From Oreocharis arfaki (taxonomy: Eukaryota > Chordata > Aves > Passeriformes > Paramythiidae), in NCBI GenBank assembly GCA_013398015.1, contig VZRR01010273.1, positions 1 through 64,000 on the forward strand: a DNA stretch of 64,000 nt. The letters run 5' to 3'. The position numbers and the translations under genes are program-made. Below, piece after piece: positions 52,201 to 63,836 of the stretch (the stretch's first letter is position 1; each line of letters opens with the position of its first letter). The notes under the pieces were generated by a model. It searched no databases, was not told the DNA's origin, and saw nothing but the letters and a program-made list of their open reading frames with translations.

Positions 52201-53716
52201 GAAATCAAGTCCCTGATCTGCTTATGGTACATGTTTATTTACAAGAACTGCATCAAGCTAGAGATTAATCCTCTTGTGCAATTTCTTTATAATGTAGATG
52301 TGGCCATATGTCTACATATAATGTAGGCTGAGCTATTTCCAGAATCAGCATTTTACTCTATAAGATGAAAGTGCAATTAGATATTATGCTTATAATAGTT
52401 ATACTGTTTCCTTTGCAGAGTGTCAGGTGATAAAGCCAGACAAAAATAAAACATCTAACATTTTTTATTATGTGCTTACATGCAAACATTCTCTTTTGCA
52501 CAGATACACACAAAGCACACAAAATTCTATTCAACTGTGTTGTTGGCAGTGTCTGTTTTAGCAAGTAAGGAGGCGCAAGACAAGCAAGACTGCAGAGCAA
52601 GAGCAGCAAACCCCCCGTGTGTGTGCAATGATGGACCTGAGGGCATCTCCTTCCTGTTGGCTCTGATCTGCTCCAGGGGGCTGAGAGGCCAGCAGCAGGT
52701 GTAATGTGCTAGGTGAGTCCTGGAGTACATCTTCCGGTTTCACTGGTGTGCTCCAGGACTTCCCCATGGTGTGAATCAACACGTGGTAAATGAGAACAGT
52801 TGGGATGTCCCGAGGTGCCCGCTGTGGAAAATAAAGCACTAATGCAGACACATCTGCTCGTGTGCTCACTTCTGCCAAACAGCATTTACCAGAAGCAGGT
52901 TTTTTCTTTCAGGTGAGAAATGAAAGTATGGGACCAGGTGATGGTATGAAAGCCTGTAATGTTTTTATTAATTTATATTTGCAGTTGGGTTTGCTTTTTC
53001 TCCAGTAGAATATTCATGTGTCCTTTGAAATGAATTGGTCTGCTTGTCACTAAAACCAGCAGGGATCTCATTTAAGTAAACACCCAAGAATTAAGCCTGC
53101 AAGATAAGTTCAAGCTCTTCCAAGCATTTGATAGCAGAATCAGTGCCTTGTCTGTCTTTCTGTGCTCTCCTTGGACTGTGTCCTTCTGGCTTCTTTTAGG
53201 GGTAATTGCCTAAGTAGGAAGAACTACACCTTTACTATCCATCCCCACAGTATCCAGATCTTCTCTTAGTGATTGCATCTTTAAGTAGTTTATCCTTTCC
53301 ACTTCACTTTATTGAGCTAAGATCACAAAACAAACCTTGTGATTTTCACACTGCATATGTTTAATTCCTAATCTCTTTCCTTTTAAGATTGTATAAACCA
53401 GGTCAGAAAAACAAGGCACAGTCTTTGGAAATGTTATTTTAGGATAGTTAAACCCTTAATGCTTTTCCATCTGACGCTAAGCAGAATTCATTGTAGAAGT
53501 TCAGTAATTAAGTCAAATCACATGCTGTGCTTCAGGGCCAGGAGAGGCGCTTGGCACCAACAGGGCAGAGCTGCCCTCTTGCATTTCCTTAGCTGCTGTT
53601 CCCACATCACTGTGTCAAAATAACTTTGTGCCTCTGTTCAGCCTTTTCTAATCACCTCCCTGATCCCAGGCATCTGCACAGCGTGGGGAAAAAATGGACT
53701 TAGCTTAAAGACTTAA

Positions 53717-53732
53717 AAATAAATAAATAAAT
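53717..53732. repeat. (AAAT)4 microsatellite
   Basis: There are four AAAT units in an A-rich context. Confidence 0.8.
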
Positions 53733-56435
53733 CCAAGGTGCTTCTGCTCTGTCTCAGGGACAGGAGCTCTGGCAGACAGCTTGGGATTTCTGAAAGGTTT
53801 CACTGCTTTCGCTCTGTCTTGAGCTGATGGGACAAGGCCAGGGTTTCTCCTGGCTGCAGAGCTCCTTGTGTGGCCAGAGGAGTGAGTGTTACTGCTCCTG
53901 ATGTATATTCTTGTTTCGGGGAGTCTCCTTCTTGCCAACTGAGCACCAAAGGTGTTTCATCAAAGCTGGTTACAAAATGCCTGTTGACTGTAATGCTCAG
54001 GCTCCTTCTTTGTTGTGTTGACTGTTTGTGTGAGACTTTTTTGCCTGATTATGTAAAACATGTGCAAATGTTTGCTTTAGATAATGGAATGTGTACAACA
54101 TGAACTTCTGGGACATTACTGCTCACTATTGCTGCAGCAAAATGCTGAGATATGAATAAAAGGCTGCAGTAGTTGTTAGAATATTGCTGATTTCATGGAT
54201 TAAGAGACTTGTATTTGTGAAATTAAGGAAGATAATGTATCTGTAGACTCCTGACTTTTTCAAAGAAAACCAGTAAGTCGCCAAGCACAGTTTGTGTATG
54301 AAAGTATTCTACACAGAGTTTGAAAGAGCTTTGTCGTATGGAATGAGGTAGGGGTCACTTGTATATATTTTGAATTACAAGGTAGCAAGGTTGGTAGGGA
54401 GGCATTTTCCTGTTGTGACTGGTGTATAACGTGGGCTGGCAGCTCCCCTTAACAACTGGACATAAGAGCCCTAAATGGGGTGACTGTTACCTGCCTGCGC
54501 CGGCTCCTTCTGTTCAGCTGGCTTTTTGCCCACCTAGAAATTGCTCAATAAGAACTGAGTAAAATATATGAGCCTGGAGTGATCTTTATAAAACTTCCCC
54601 AAGCACCTTCCTTATTGTACCTCCAATATTTCCTGTTGTTCATTGGTTCACTAATATTATCTGTGTAGTTAAAGTTAGGGGAAAAAATGACAGGCTTTTC
54701 TCAGTTGTAAAGAAGCTGATCAACCTAATTTTCAAGTAGATATGTAAGCTGAAAGAATAATACACAAATTCTGATATGAACTTGAAGTTTAATAGTGGCA
54801 ATAGCTAGAAATAGTCATTTACGAACCAATAATCTTGATAAGGGGGGAAAAATGTTGAGTTGTGAGAATGAGCAAGACCTGAAATTACAGCTCCTGTGAC
54901 ATTATTTTAAAAGAAAAAACAAACCAAACCCAAACAACTCTTAATTTCTTTTGGCTTTAGTAAATATTGTGTGGGTTGTAAATGCACACTTCTAGTGCAA
55001 AGCCATCTGTAATGCTGTATATTTCAGAATATTTTGGTAAAAGTGTCACCACTGTGACTATTTGCTGCCACTTGGTATGGGTGTGCTGCAAGCTGGGGAT
55101 TTGGTGGCTTTTGTTGTTGTTGGTTGGTTGTTTTTTTGTTTGTGTTTTTGTTTCGTTGTTTTTTTCCCATTTTCTGTTTCTAGCTTTAGATTTTGATGGA
55201 GAAAGGCTCGTGACTGGGCTCACTTTTTCCAGGTACATCTGAGGAAGATTGGTTGGCTCTGACTCAAAGCGAGCATAAGGACAAGAGCAGTTCAGCACAG
55301 CTGGGTGCGGGAGTGGGAAGCCAAAGCCTGGAAATAGCCCTTGGCCATGTCCTGGCAGGCGGGAGCGTGGATCTGGTGCCTCCCAGGCAGGGTGGGAGGG
55401 TGCTGCAGCATCTTTGTTGTATGACATTGGAGAAACCTTGAGCTGATCTCATTTTCTTTGCCAAAAACTGGTTTATTTAAAGCACTTTTGTATTGCAGCT
55501 TCTTGGGATTCCGATAGAAAAGTCCTGTAATTGAAATGAAACAACTTTGGTCTGTATCCTGAATACATCTGTTTGATACTGTTTGAAAAAAAGTGAGGGG
55601 AGGGGGAAGAAGTGTTAGGGGAGATAATTAGAGAAAAACTAATTAAATGCATTGGTATGTATTTTTTATGATCTCACTTTAGAAAAAATGTATATTAAAT
55701 ACTTTTCATTACTGCCCTCTTCTCTCCTGCTCTCCTCTATTTCATTTCAAAGATGCAAGTATTTTATGAGAGAAGATTTTGAAATTTTTTCAATGCTTTG
55801 AGATAATTCTAAGTATTCATCTTTTCTACCAGTTGACTGGACTCTAATCTTCTTGAATGCAAATTCTGATTAGGGCATTCAAATACATGAAAGGCCCAAG
55901 ATGTATTTAAGCAACAGACTCCAGCTTAATTTTATTTGCTTCTCAACCTCTTAAAAATTTCCAGTATCTGTTAAATACTGGGAATTTTTTTGAGGAAACA
56001 GAAATTCCCAGAACCTGATCAGCATTTCTGGATACATCTCAGCAGCCTGATGCCTGGGGTTCAAGCAGCCAAATATTTGGCCAAGGAGACAGGTCCCTCT
56101 TGCTCTGTCCAGTACTTCTTAATGCTTGTGTCTTTTTGGTCTCACAGAAAAGCAGTGCAGTACACACGCAGGCAGTTCAGCGTGGAAAGCAAATGTGGAG
56201 AAATTTTCCATTTTCCATGATGATTTAAAAGCTGCAAAGCTGTGATAGAGTCATTATTACTGTTCTTTGCATGTAATGTTTGTTGGCATGGAGAAGGTTC
56301 TTGTTCCCTACAGATTGCTCCCAAACTCCTGACACACCTTCAGCCCTGATGCTCGTATCTGTAGTCCCACAGGAACACAGGTCTCAGAGTTTTTTAGGGG
56401 TTAGAGAATAAAGAGGAATAATAGTAAAAAACAGA

Positions 56436-56495
56436 AACAACACCCCTCCCCCCAAAAAAACCCCCAAAACAAAACAAAACTCAACAAACAATCCA
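56436..56495. repeat. C/A-rich low-complexity run
   Basis: Runs of C5-C7 alternate with A-runs and AAAAC units (CCCCTCCCCCCAAAAAAACC and onward). It is a simple-sequence region prone to slippage. Confidence 0.7.
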
Positions 56496-57320
56496 ATCCC
56501 CCAGATTCAACAGTGTGTTTATATAGGAAACACAATGAGAAGCATGAGAGTTCATCAGCTCTTTTATTCTTGTCTTGTTGGGCTGGAGAAGTGGAGAGTT
56601 GCCCTTTTCCTTGGGAGTAGAATGTGAGTGGATTCTCATCTCAGAGTGAGCCCTGCTCTGCCCTGCTATGGGGAGTTTCTTTTGCTTTGACCAGTTCTGC
56701 TCTTTGCAGGTTGCTTGCATGGCCTTGGGTTTTTGCTTGCTTTTGGTTTTCCTTCTGTTTTATTTAATCTGTTTATGCTTTTAGTTCAAAATCTACCTGT
56801 GGAGTTTAGGGTGTGTAGCATTTATATAAGGTAGTTCAAAATTATAGCACTTTCTTGTTCTGCCTTCCCCCAGATCCCTCAGTAATTATAAGAAGGATAG
56901 ATAATTTTATCTACAGCTTTTCCAGGCACAGTAATTTAGTCAAGAAGGTCACCTCTTTGCTCCTATTCAAAAATCTGGTTTTGCGACTTTTAACATTGTA
57001 TATTCCTGTGGGTATTAGCCTAGTAAAAGAAATACAGGTAAAATTGCAATGATTTTGTGGAGGTCTGTTAAAGATGGGAGAGTTTAATTGTTAACAGTTG
57101 TTAAGATAGCTGTTTTACATTAATATACCTTATTGACAATTTACAAATAAATCAGCCTGGAAGTAAGATCTTAGCAGGCTACAAAGCAGGTTTAAAGTAA
57201 ATATTCCTGGAAATGCACTGTGTGAGCACAGTCCCACTCATCCCTGACACAGAACTTTAAAACAGATGCTGGTGTTTTACATCCTGTCTTTTATTACTAA
57301 ATAATGAACACATAGACACA

Positions 57321-57326
57321 GTGCTC
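57321..57326. repeat. Left target-site duplication of the solo LTR
   Basis: GTGCTC lies immediately before the TGTTG terminus of the LTR and is repeated exactly at 57,724-57,729. Confidence 0.75.
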
Positions 57327-57517
57327 TGTTGTAAATGTTTTTAAAAGCGCCCTGGCAGCGGCGTGGCAGGTCGCGTCTTTCCCGGGAGCGTCAAAGGCGC
57401 TCGGAGCGTTCGCGCCCTGGCAAAGCATCAGCTCCTCGACGCGGCGGTGGAAAAGGAGGCGAGGAGGGTCTCCGCATGGGTTCCATAGAAAAACTATTTA
57501 GATGGCATCGGGAATCC

Positions 57518-57518
57518 N
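57518..57518. other. Single N inside the LTR
   Basis: An isolated N adjoins G-rich sequence. It may mark a contig join of uncertain length rather than one ambiguous base. Confidence 0.9.
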
Positions 57519-57531
57519 GTGGCCAGGAACA

Positions 57532-57557
57532 GGGGCCAAGGGGAGAGCAGGGAGGGG
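57532..57557 (+). other. G-quadruplex motif in the LTR
   Basis: There are four G-runs with loops of 4, 6 and 1 bases (GGGGCCAAGGGG, then AGAGCAGGGAGGGG). It lies 14 bp from the single N, which fits sequencing difficulty. Confidence 0.7.
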
Positions 57558-57723
57558 AGAGCAACCCGGAAGGGGAGACACAGGGAAGAAAGGGAAGGGG
57601 AAATACAAAATCCATAGCAGTAACAAAAAGGGAATACACAACAATGAAAGAACAAAGGACCTTGGGAGGAGCCAATCAATTCACCTTGTCTTTAAGCTAC
57701 TAATTTATTTACCAACCACCACA

Positions 57724-57729
57724 GTGCTC
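57724..57729. repeat. Right target-site duplication of the solo LTR
   Basis: GTGCTC follows the terminal CA of the LTR and matches 57,321-57,326. Confidence 0.75.
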
Positions 57730-60700
57730 CTCATAAGGAGGTTTTTTTTGTGGGCTGTAGAGAATCACTGACAATTCTGGCTGGATTACATAAATAGACT
57801 TTTTTATCTGACTTTTTATTTTTCATGTCTATCTGAATGCAGTTCCTTCGGAGCACTGTTGGGATGAGTTCTGGACTGGATGACAGACATTTTCAGTTCA
57901 GAAGATAGGTATTAGTCAACTTTGGGCAAATAAACCAGGAACAGAATTTTGCTTTTGGGTGGAGGATGGCACAGTTCTCTCGCTCTAGTTTATGCACACT
58001 TCCTTTGAGTTCACTGCCAAGCTTAGAAACAGGTTTGGATGTAGCACAGATCTCACTCTTCCTTGGAATGTGAAAGGATAGCTTTGGGCAGTAGGCTTTG
58101 TGTCGAATCACACACAGCCTGTCTGTGTCAGTGTTAAACTACAGCTGCTGTTTTCTGTCCTGCCAACAGCACAAATCCAGCATAAAATCCATTTCACCTA
58201 TGTCTTCAGATCTGAGCTAGCCCAGGCTTGAGCTCCAGCAGTGATTTGGTAGCATGCAACTTTGGCATCCATAAACCTGGATGAATGAACTTGGGCATCC
58301 ACTTTGGATGACGGGGATCTGTGGTGCCATCCTTGGCCTAGGAGTGTACAAGGCAGTAAAGTAGAGGGCTGATTTCTGAGAAGCAGAGGAGGAGGGCTGG
58401 AAATACAAGCTTTGTCCTTAAAAGGCTCTGGCCCTCATGAAGTGTAGCTCACCTTCAGCTGTGCTGTGGTCAACTATCCAATGTGATGAAATCATAAAAG
58501 ATTTTTTTTTTTTCTGGGAGCTGGGAAAGGATTTTGTGTTAGAGATCCGTGATTACATGATTTTATGTTCCTATCTTACATGCTTTCAGTTTTAATAATT
58601 TTTGGAGGCTATATCAGTGAGTTCTTAAGAAGGCTTGAGTACTGTCAAGCTGTTGGATGAGAGGCAAGTGCGATAGGAAATAATCAGTATGAGCTACTGA
58701 GATAAGATGGGGTGGGTGAGAATGCATTGGGGGAGCTGACGGTGTTAACTGTCGTCAGCAAATTGGGGAATTACAAGAAAACATACAACCATTTGTGTAT
58801 TTTTTCAATCATTGTTATTGTTGCATTGGAATAGAAAAGGGCCAGTGTATTCTTTAGGGCTGTTGTAAAGGGGAATTAAAAAGACTGCAGCAGGTATTTT
58901 TACAGAGAAGAGTGTGGAGATGCCAGGAAAGAGCCAGCTGTGACCTGGCTGAGGATTAAGTAGAGTTACAGCACCTCAAGGGAGATGGGAGGTGAAGGTC
59001 TGGTCATAGGTTTGTCCAGAGGGACACGTTCCCAGGAGAGGGAACTGCACCTGGAAACACTGACAGTTTAGCTGGCTGATACCAGTGCAGCGTACTAATG
59101 GGCTCACGCTTTAATTCCCAAGGAATTTAAATTCTACTGTACTTAATTTTTAGTTGCTATCGATGCCATAATTTGAAGAAGCATAAACTGGTTATTTTGT
59201 AGTACAGTTTCATATATTTGATTTAGATCATTATTTAAAGTTTAATGTATCTGATTTAGTCTCTCACTGTATAAAGCAACATTTTAAAAAAGGATGCAGT
59301 TCAAGGAGAAGCTTGTAGTTCCTAATCGGTCATGGCTCAGGTATGTGTTCTTACAGCTATTAAATACTGCCTCAGCCCTCTGACTGGTGAAGGCATTTTG
59401 GACTTTGTCTTAGACCTATATTCTATTTTCCTCTCCCAATGTTTATTTGTTCCTCTAAGCTTTCTACTTTTAATATTTTTTCTTGTGTTGTGTAAGTCAG
59501 CTTTTCCCAAATCCTGGATTTGTGGGGATGGGCAGACATGTAAAGCTGGCTGTGTATCTGGCTTGACAAACCAAAAAGGAAAAATTCCAGTTCAGATGGG
59601 AAATAAAAGAAATGCATGTTTGGGCAATTCTTTTTCTTTTCCAGTTCAGGGGAAATCTGACATGTTACAATATTCAGTAACCACACTATTCACTATTGCT
59701 TTCCATATTGCTTATGTAGAGATTTAAAGGAAAACCCAAAAGAATGAAGGAATATGAGAAAAGTGTGAAGCGGGATCGTTTTATTTTTCTCTGTAATCTT
59801 AGGTCTGTTAAAACATCCACCACACCGGGGCAGCAGTCAGCAAGCATAGGTTGTCTGAGCTCCTGCTCCAGTCTCCAGTGTGGAATACTTGGCATTCTAG
59901 AGGAGACCAGCAATTGATTTTGGTTGTCTGTGAGGTTTCTTTTGAGGCACACACATCTTCTGATCTGGATTAAGTAGCAGTTGTGAACTGTTTGGGTTGG
60001 TGTGTATGAAGAGGAAAAAAGATAAAGAAGTGTGTTACCAGCTGGTGCTCCTGTCAGCATCTCTGTCCCCAGTGTTCTCATACACATTGTGAGAAGCATT
60101 TTATGGATATGCACATGGTAAATTAGCCATGTCTGCTTATCTGCCAATGGGAGCTCTATGTTTTAAGTTTTCCTATTTCCTCCTCCTTTCAATTGCTGAT
60201 GTACAAAAGGTAATTTTCCCACTGTGACCTGTGGTTAGAAGGGGATTTTCAGACATTACAGGCTAGATTCATTTTCACTCCCCCAAGGTTCATATTCAAT
60301 GTAAAATCCCTCTCTTGGTGACAGCTGTGAGGTTTTGTGCCATTGACCGTTTAGAGTACATGGTAGGAACCTGGAAGATGGTTAATGCACTGCAGGCTCC
60401 AGAGGCTCCTTCCATTGTTTTTGCTCTTCATCATGTCCCAGACCTCACAGAGAGTTGGCCAGGATATGAGTGAAAGTGTTTGTGTATGTTATTTTGTATT
60501 GGTTTTAAATGGTGTTATCATTTTGATAGCCTAACTGATGAAGTCTTTCTTTTTTTGAGATTAATCAATTCTTTTGATCTTTTTAGAACTTATTTTAATG
60601 GACTAAAGGAAATTTTGTTTCCAAAAAAAAGAACCAACAACAGAAAATCTAGCTCATCACAGTGTAGTAGATTCCTTAATACAAGAATGGCTTCTGTAAT

Positions 60701-62318
60701 ATTATTTAAATTACTTAAAATAAATAAGTGCATGAGAAAAGCAAAAGTCTTAGGTGAAGTATTTTGCAGCATGTGCTTTCTGGCTTAATCATGCCTATCC
60801 AGGCTCTTGAGCAGGCTGCTGGGATTTACATGCGAATTGAGGGAGTTCATTATGTACCTAATGACTCTTTCAGGTTTGGGTCCTTATATTTTAAAGCAGT
60901 TGTTATCCTCTGTAGATCTATAGTGTTGATTTAAACTATTGTGTGACAAATCCCATTAAGGTGATAAGTTTGTTATAATCTGTAATAAATCCTTTTGGAA
61001 ACGTCGTGATTATCCCTGATGTCTTCTCAGCCAATAGATTCTATCATGCAGTGAAAGTAAATTAGTCTGATGAGAGAGGGAAAGTGAGTAAGACTCTGGA
61101 AGTCACACGTACAGTTAAACCTGCTTGGAGTGTCTAAAGAAGAGATGCGAGTATCTTTTGAATGATGAAATACCATCAAGGCTATTAATAACCAGAGGAA
61201 AAGTAACTTCTTCTTCTTTTTGCTGAAGAGGCAAAGGCAGCACTATATGTGCTCCTGGTTTTAGTCTTCGTGCACATTCTCCTGATGTGGAGGGCAATGT
61301 ATGTCACTGGCCTGAAATGGTCACTTATGGTCTGGGCCCCTCATATTGAGAAGACGGACAATTGAATATCTACATATAAAAAAATCCTGGTTTTTGTACA
61401 TACACATTGTGTATGTGGCAAGGAACCAGTAAAAAATCTGACCTAGGAGAGCTGAAGCATCTGGCTACAACATTATTGAGAAAAATGCAGCGTAAACATG
61501 GAAAAAATGTAGTAATGTAGATAAATTAATTAATCTCTGCATGTCTTGGTAAGAGGCCCAACTTATTTGTAATAAATCTTGGAGCTTTTTCAAGATGGAA
61601 GTTCTTTTGAACTGTCAGCTTGGATGTATGTCTGACAAAACCTATAATTAGATTGGCATACTGAGTAGGTTCTTGCCTCATGATATTGAGAATGCACAGT
61701 GGTTTCACCAGACTGAGGATGGAATAGTGGTTCTATTGAAGTCAATAAAATATGTATATGAACATTAGTAGGGTTAGTTTTTTGTCTAAAAGTGTATAAC
61801 AGAATTGGCTACCAGTAGCTGGCTTTGTGTATTAAAATTAATTTAAATATTATATTATTGTTTAAGTGACTTGCAAATCTTGTAATAAGTAGGGATGAGT
61901 TATCCATTCCTGTTTTATCTTCCTTAAATAATTATGGGGAGAATGTTTTCCCCAAAAAACCAAGTCCAGTGTCTACACACATTGGCATTGATTATCGTCT
62001 GTGTGTACTTTATGCGTAGGTAAAATACATGTACGTGCATATGTATGTGTATGCCTTTTAAATATGTACACGTCTGCTGCTCAACTTTTAACCTTGAGCT
62101 CCATAGTTTAGGTTACATGTCCTTGAACTATTTGCACAAATCTTTTATAGTTACAGGCCTACCTACATATCAACCTGCTTTGTTCTGCATGTGTCAAGCC
62201 CTTAAACCTTATGTTTTAGTAATGCTGCTTTACGTGGTCCTCACTGCTTTAAAGCCAGAACTGTCAGGAAACTGCAGGAACATTCCAATGTCCAAAGTAT
62301 TTATTCTTTCTGCTAAGT
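57730..62318. other. AT-rich non-coding DNA
   Basis: No gene is recognised. Open frames of 131 codons (plus, 59,332-59,727) and 153 codons (minus, 59,686-60,147) show no family resemblance and lie within chance expectation. An alternating purine-pyrimidine run lies at 62,025. Confidence 0.5.
62025..62054. repeat. 30-bp alternating purine-pyrimidine tract
   Basis: Strict purine/pyrimidine alternation runs from ATACATGTACGTGCATATG through TATGTGTATGC. Such tracts with CA/TG and CG steps can adopt Z-DNA under supercoiling. This one is short and contains several TA steps, which lowers its potential. Confidence 0.7.
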
Positions 62319-62319
62319 C

Positions 62320-62460
62320 AGAGAGTCCTGGAATGGTTTGGGTTGGAAAGGATCATCTCGTTCCACCCAATGCCATGGGTGAGGGCATCTCCCACTAGAC
62401 CCAGTTGTTCAGAGCCTGGTCCAAGATGGCCTTCAACACTTCCAGGGATGTGGCATCCAT
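62320..62460 (-). mobile_element. CR1 LINE fragment, 3' end, minus orientation
   Basis: The sequence begins AGAGAGTCCTGGAATGGTTT, then GGGTTGGAAAGGATCATCTC, the reverse complement of the CR1 terminus. It proceeds through TGCCATGGGTGAGGGCATCT and GGCCTTCAACACTTCCAGGG to GTGGCATCC. About 140 bp of the 3' end remain with few indels, making it the best-preserved CR1 in the window. It is truncated at the CR1 5' side as usual. Confidence 0.92.
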
Positions 62461-62461
62461 A

Positions 62462-63830
62462 AAATAAAATATATATAAAAGAAATATGATGGGGGTTTTT
62501 TTCCAGCGAGAGTAAATCAGACAGAAAAATTTCTCTGCCATGCAAAGATTATACAACGTTTTAGTCTTTATTTTCTCCTGCTTTAAGTCTTAAGCGGTGA
62601 CTTCCAGACTGTGTGATGAGCAGGGAACAGGACATAGAATAGTCATTGTACTGTATAATATATTTTCCTTTGAATTTTATGTATTGGAAGCAGACTGTGT
62701 GTAGAAGGGTGTGGGGCTAATGTGTGTTTTCCAGGATGGCAGTGGTTTAAAGGAGGGAGTGGGAGAGACGAGTGAGGAATGGCTGAAGAGGTGCATGGAT
62801 GGTTTAATGTTATTTTTGAAGCTGAGTCATGAAGGGAAAGTCTGTTGTTTCTGTAATCTGCCAGTTAATTGTTTTCATTGTTTGTTTGGAGATTTAACAG
62901 CAGTAGGTGGGAAATGCCAAATAATGAAAACATCCTCTTGAAATAATGTTATTTCTAGTGGGGCTCTGGCCAAAGTCTTCTACCCAGCTCCCCTGGGTTG
63001 CACACCCTCACTGAGTGCTTTGGAACTGGGAAGTCCTGTAGAAACTTGTGCAGCGGAGTGTTCCAAAGTCCAGCTGGTTCTAAGATCGAAGCAAAGGCTG
63101 CTATTTAAACCAGTAAAAGAATATTTTTACTGAATGTCCTCCTGTTCATTGCATTACTCTTAAATGTCTTAGAAATAGATCTAAAGCCCCAGAAAATTCC
63201 TCTGTGAGGTTCCTTCAGGTTTTTTGAGGACTTTGTCAGAGGATCTTTACTATCTATTTTTGAAATTTTGTGTCTATTACCAATGATGTTTTAATTTAAT
63301 TTTTTTATTAGTTTTTCTTTTTGACAAGGTAGCAGTTCTGTGCCTGGAGCTCTCTAGGTGTTTTCATAGCTTGCTTTCTCCAGCATAACTCAGCAGATAC
63401 CAGCAACCTTTGATACAGCTAGTCCTTTTTTAAAAATTACTAGGTTTGTGTGTATTAGATTGTCTTTTGCCGAACAAAGCCTCCAGGATTCTGTGCATAT
63501 TGAAGTGATGCTAAATATTGATAATTGAGGAGGAACTGTCGTTCTGCTGTATTGTTATGTTGCAGCTTCTTAAAAAAAAAAAAATTCTTCACTATGTTCG
63601 CAATATTTAGTCAAGCATTTTCCCTCCTAATTTTAGGAGGCAATATCTTTCATGTACCCTCTCTCCTTCTCTCCTGGTTTCTCACTTTCTCACATAGTAT
63701 TTAATTTCTGTAGCCTTCCATTTGCAATTATTTGGAATCTCGTAGAGAAAGAAATGGCCAAGATTACCAGAGCAGCAGGCTGCACTTTCCAAAGATTTTT
63801 TTTTTCTCCAAATTGCTCTGATTATTGCTG
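62462..63830. other. AT-rich non-coding DNA
   Basis: No gene, RNA or element is recognised between the CR1 fragment and the edge duplication. Confidence 0.5.
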
Positions 63831-63836
63831 CAGTTT

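Larger units (their letters stand above)
47900..57316. other. AT-rich non-coding DNA
   Basis: No gene is recognised. Low-complexity runs are the polypyrimidine tract at 49,253, (AAAT)n at 53,717, a G/T-rich run at about 55,106-55,166, and a C/A-rich run at about 56,436-56,495. The longest open frame is 156 codons on the minus strand at 54,957-55,427, within chance expectation. Confidence 0.5.
57327..57723. mobile_element. Solo LTR of an endogenous retrovirus
   Basis: The 397-bp segment begins TGTTGTAAATG and ends ACCACCACA, the canonical TG...CA retroviral LTR termini. It is flanked by an exact 6-bp duplication, the size made by betaretrovirus-like (ERVK) and alpharetrovirus integrases. Its composition is foreign to the locus: a CpG-rich half (57,347-57,480, with GCGCCCTGGCA occurring twice at 57,348 and 57,411) and a purine-rich half (57,530-57,600). 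No internal retroviral genes or second LTR are present, so it fits a solo LTR left by LTR-LTR recombination. Orientation is uncertain. Minus is slightly favoured because a TAAATAG TATA-like motif then precedes the CpG-rich part. A single N at 57,518 means the LTR may be longer. The CpG content suggests a fairly young insertion. Confidence 0.7.

Noticed and set aside
54957..55427. 156-codon minus-strand frame
   Set aside because: Contains low-complexity Lys/Asn/Thr translated from the G/T-rich simple sequence at 55.1 kb; no family resemblance.
57335..57703. 122-codon Arg/Gly-rich frame
   Set aside because: Lies entirely inside the solo LTR and includes the N. LTRs of simple retroviruses do not normally encode protein.
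57317..57729. Alternative reading of the LTR flanks as a 10-bp duplication (CACAGTGCTC)
   Set aside because: The first four bases can belong to the LTR's own CACA end. The 6-bp reading gives canonical TG...CA termini and a known integrase spacing, so it is preferred.
59332..60147. 131-codon plus frame with a hydrophobic stretch, and a 153-codon minus frame beside it
   Set aside because: The hydrophobic stretch comes from T-rich DNA (Leu/Phe codons). Neither frame has splice or promoter context, and the two lie on opposite strands with a slight overlap.
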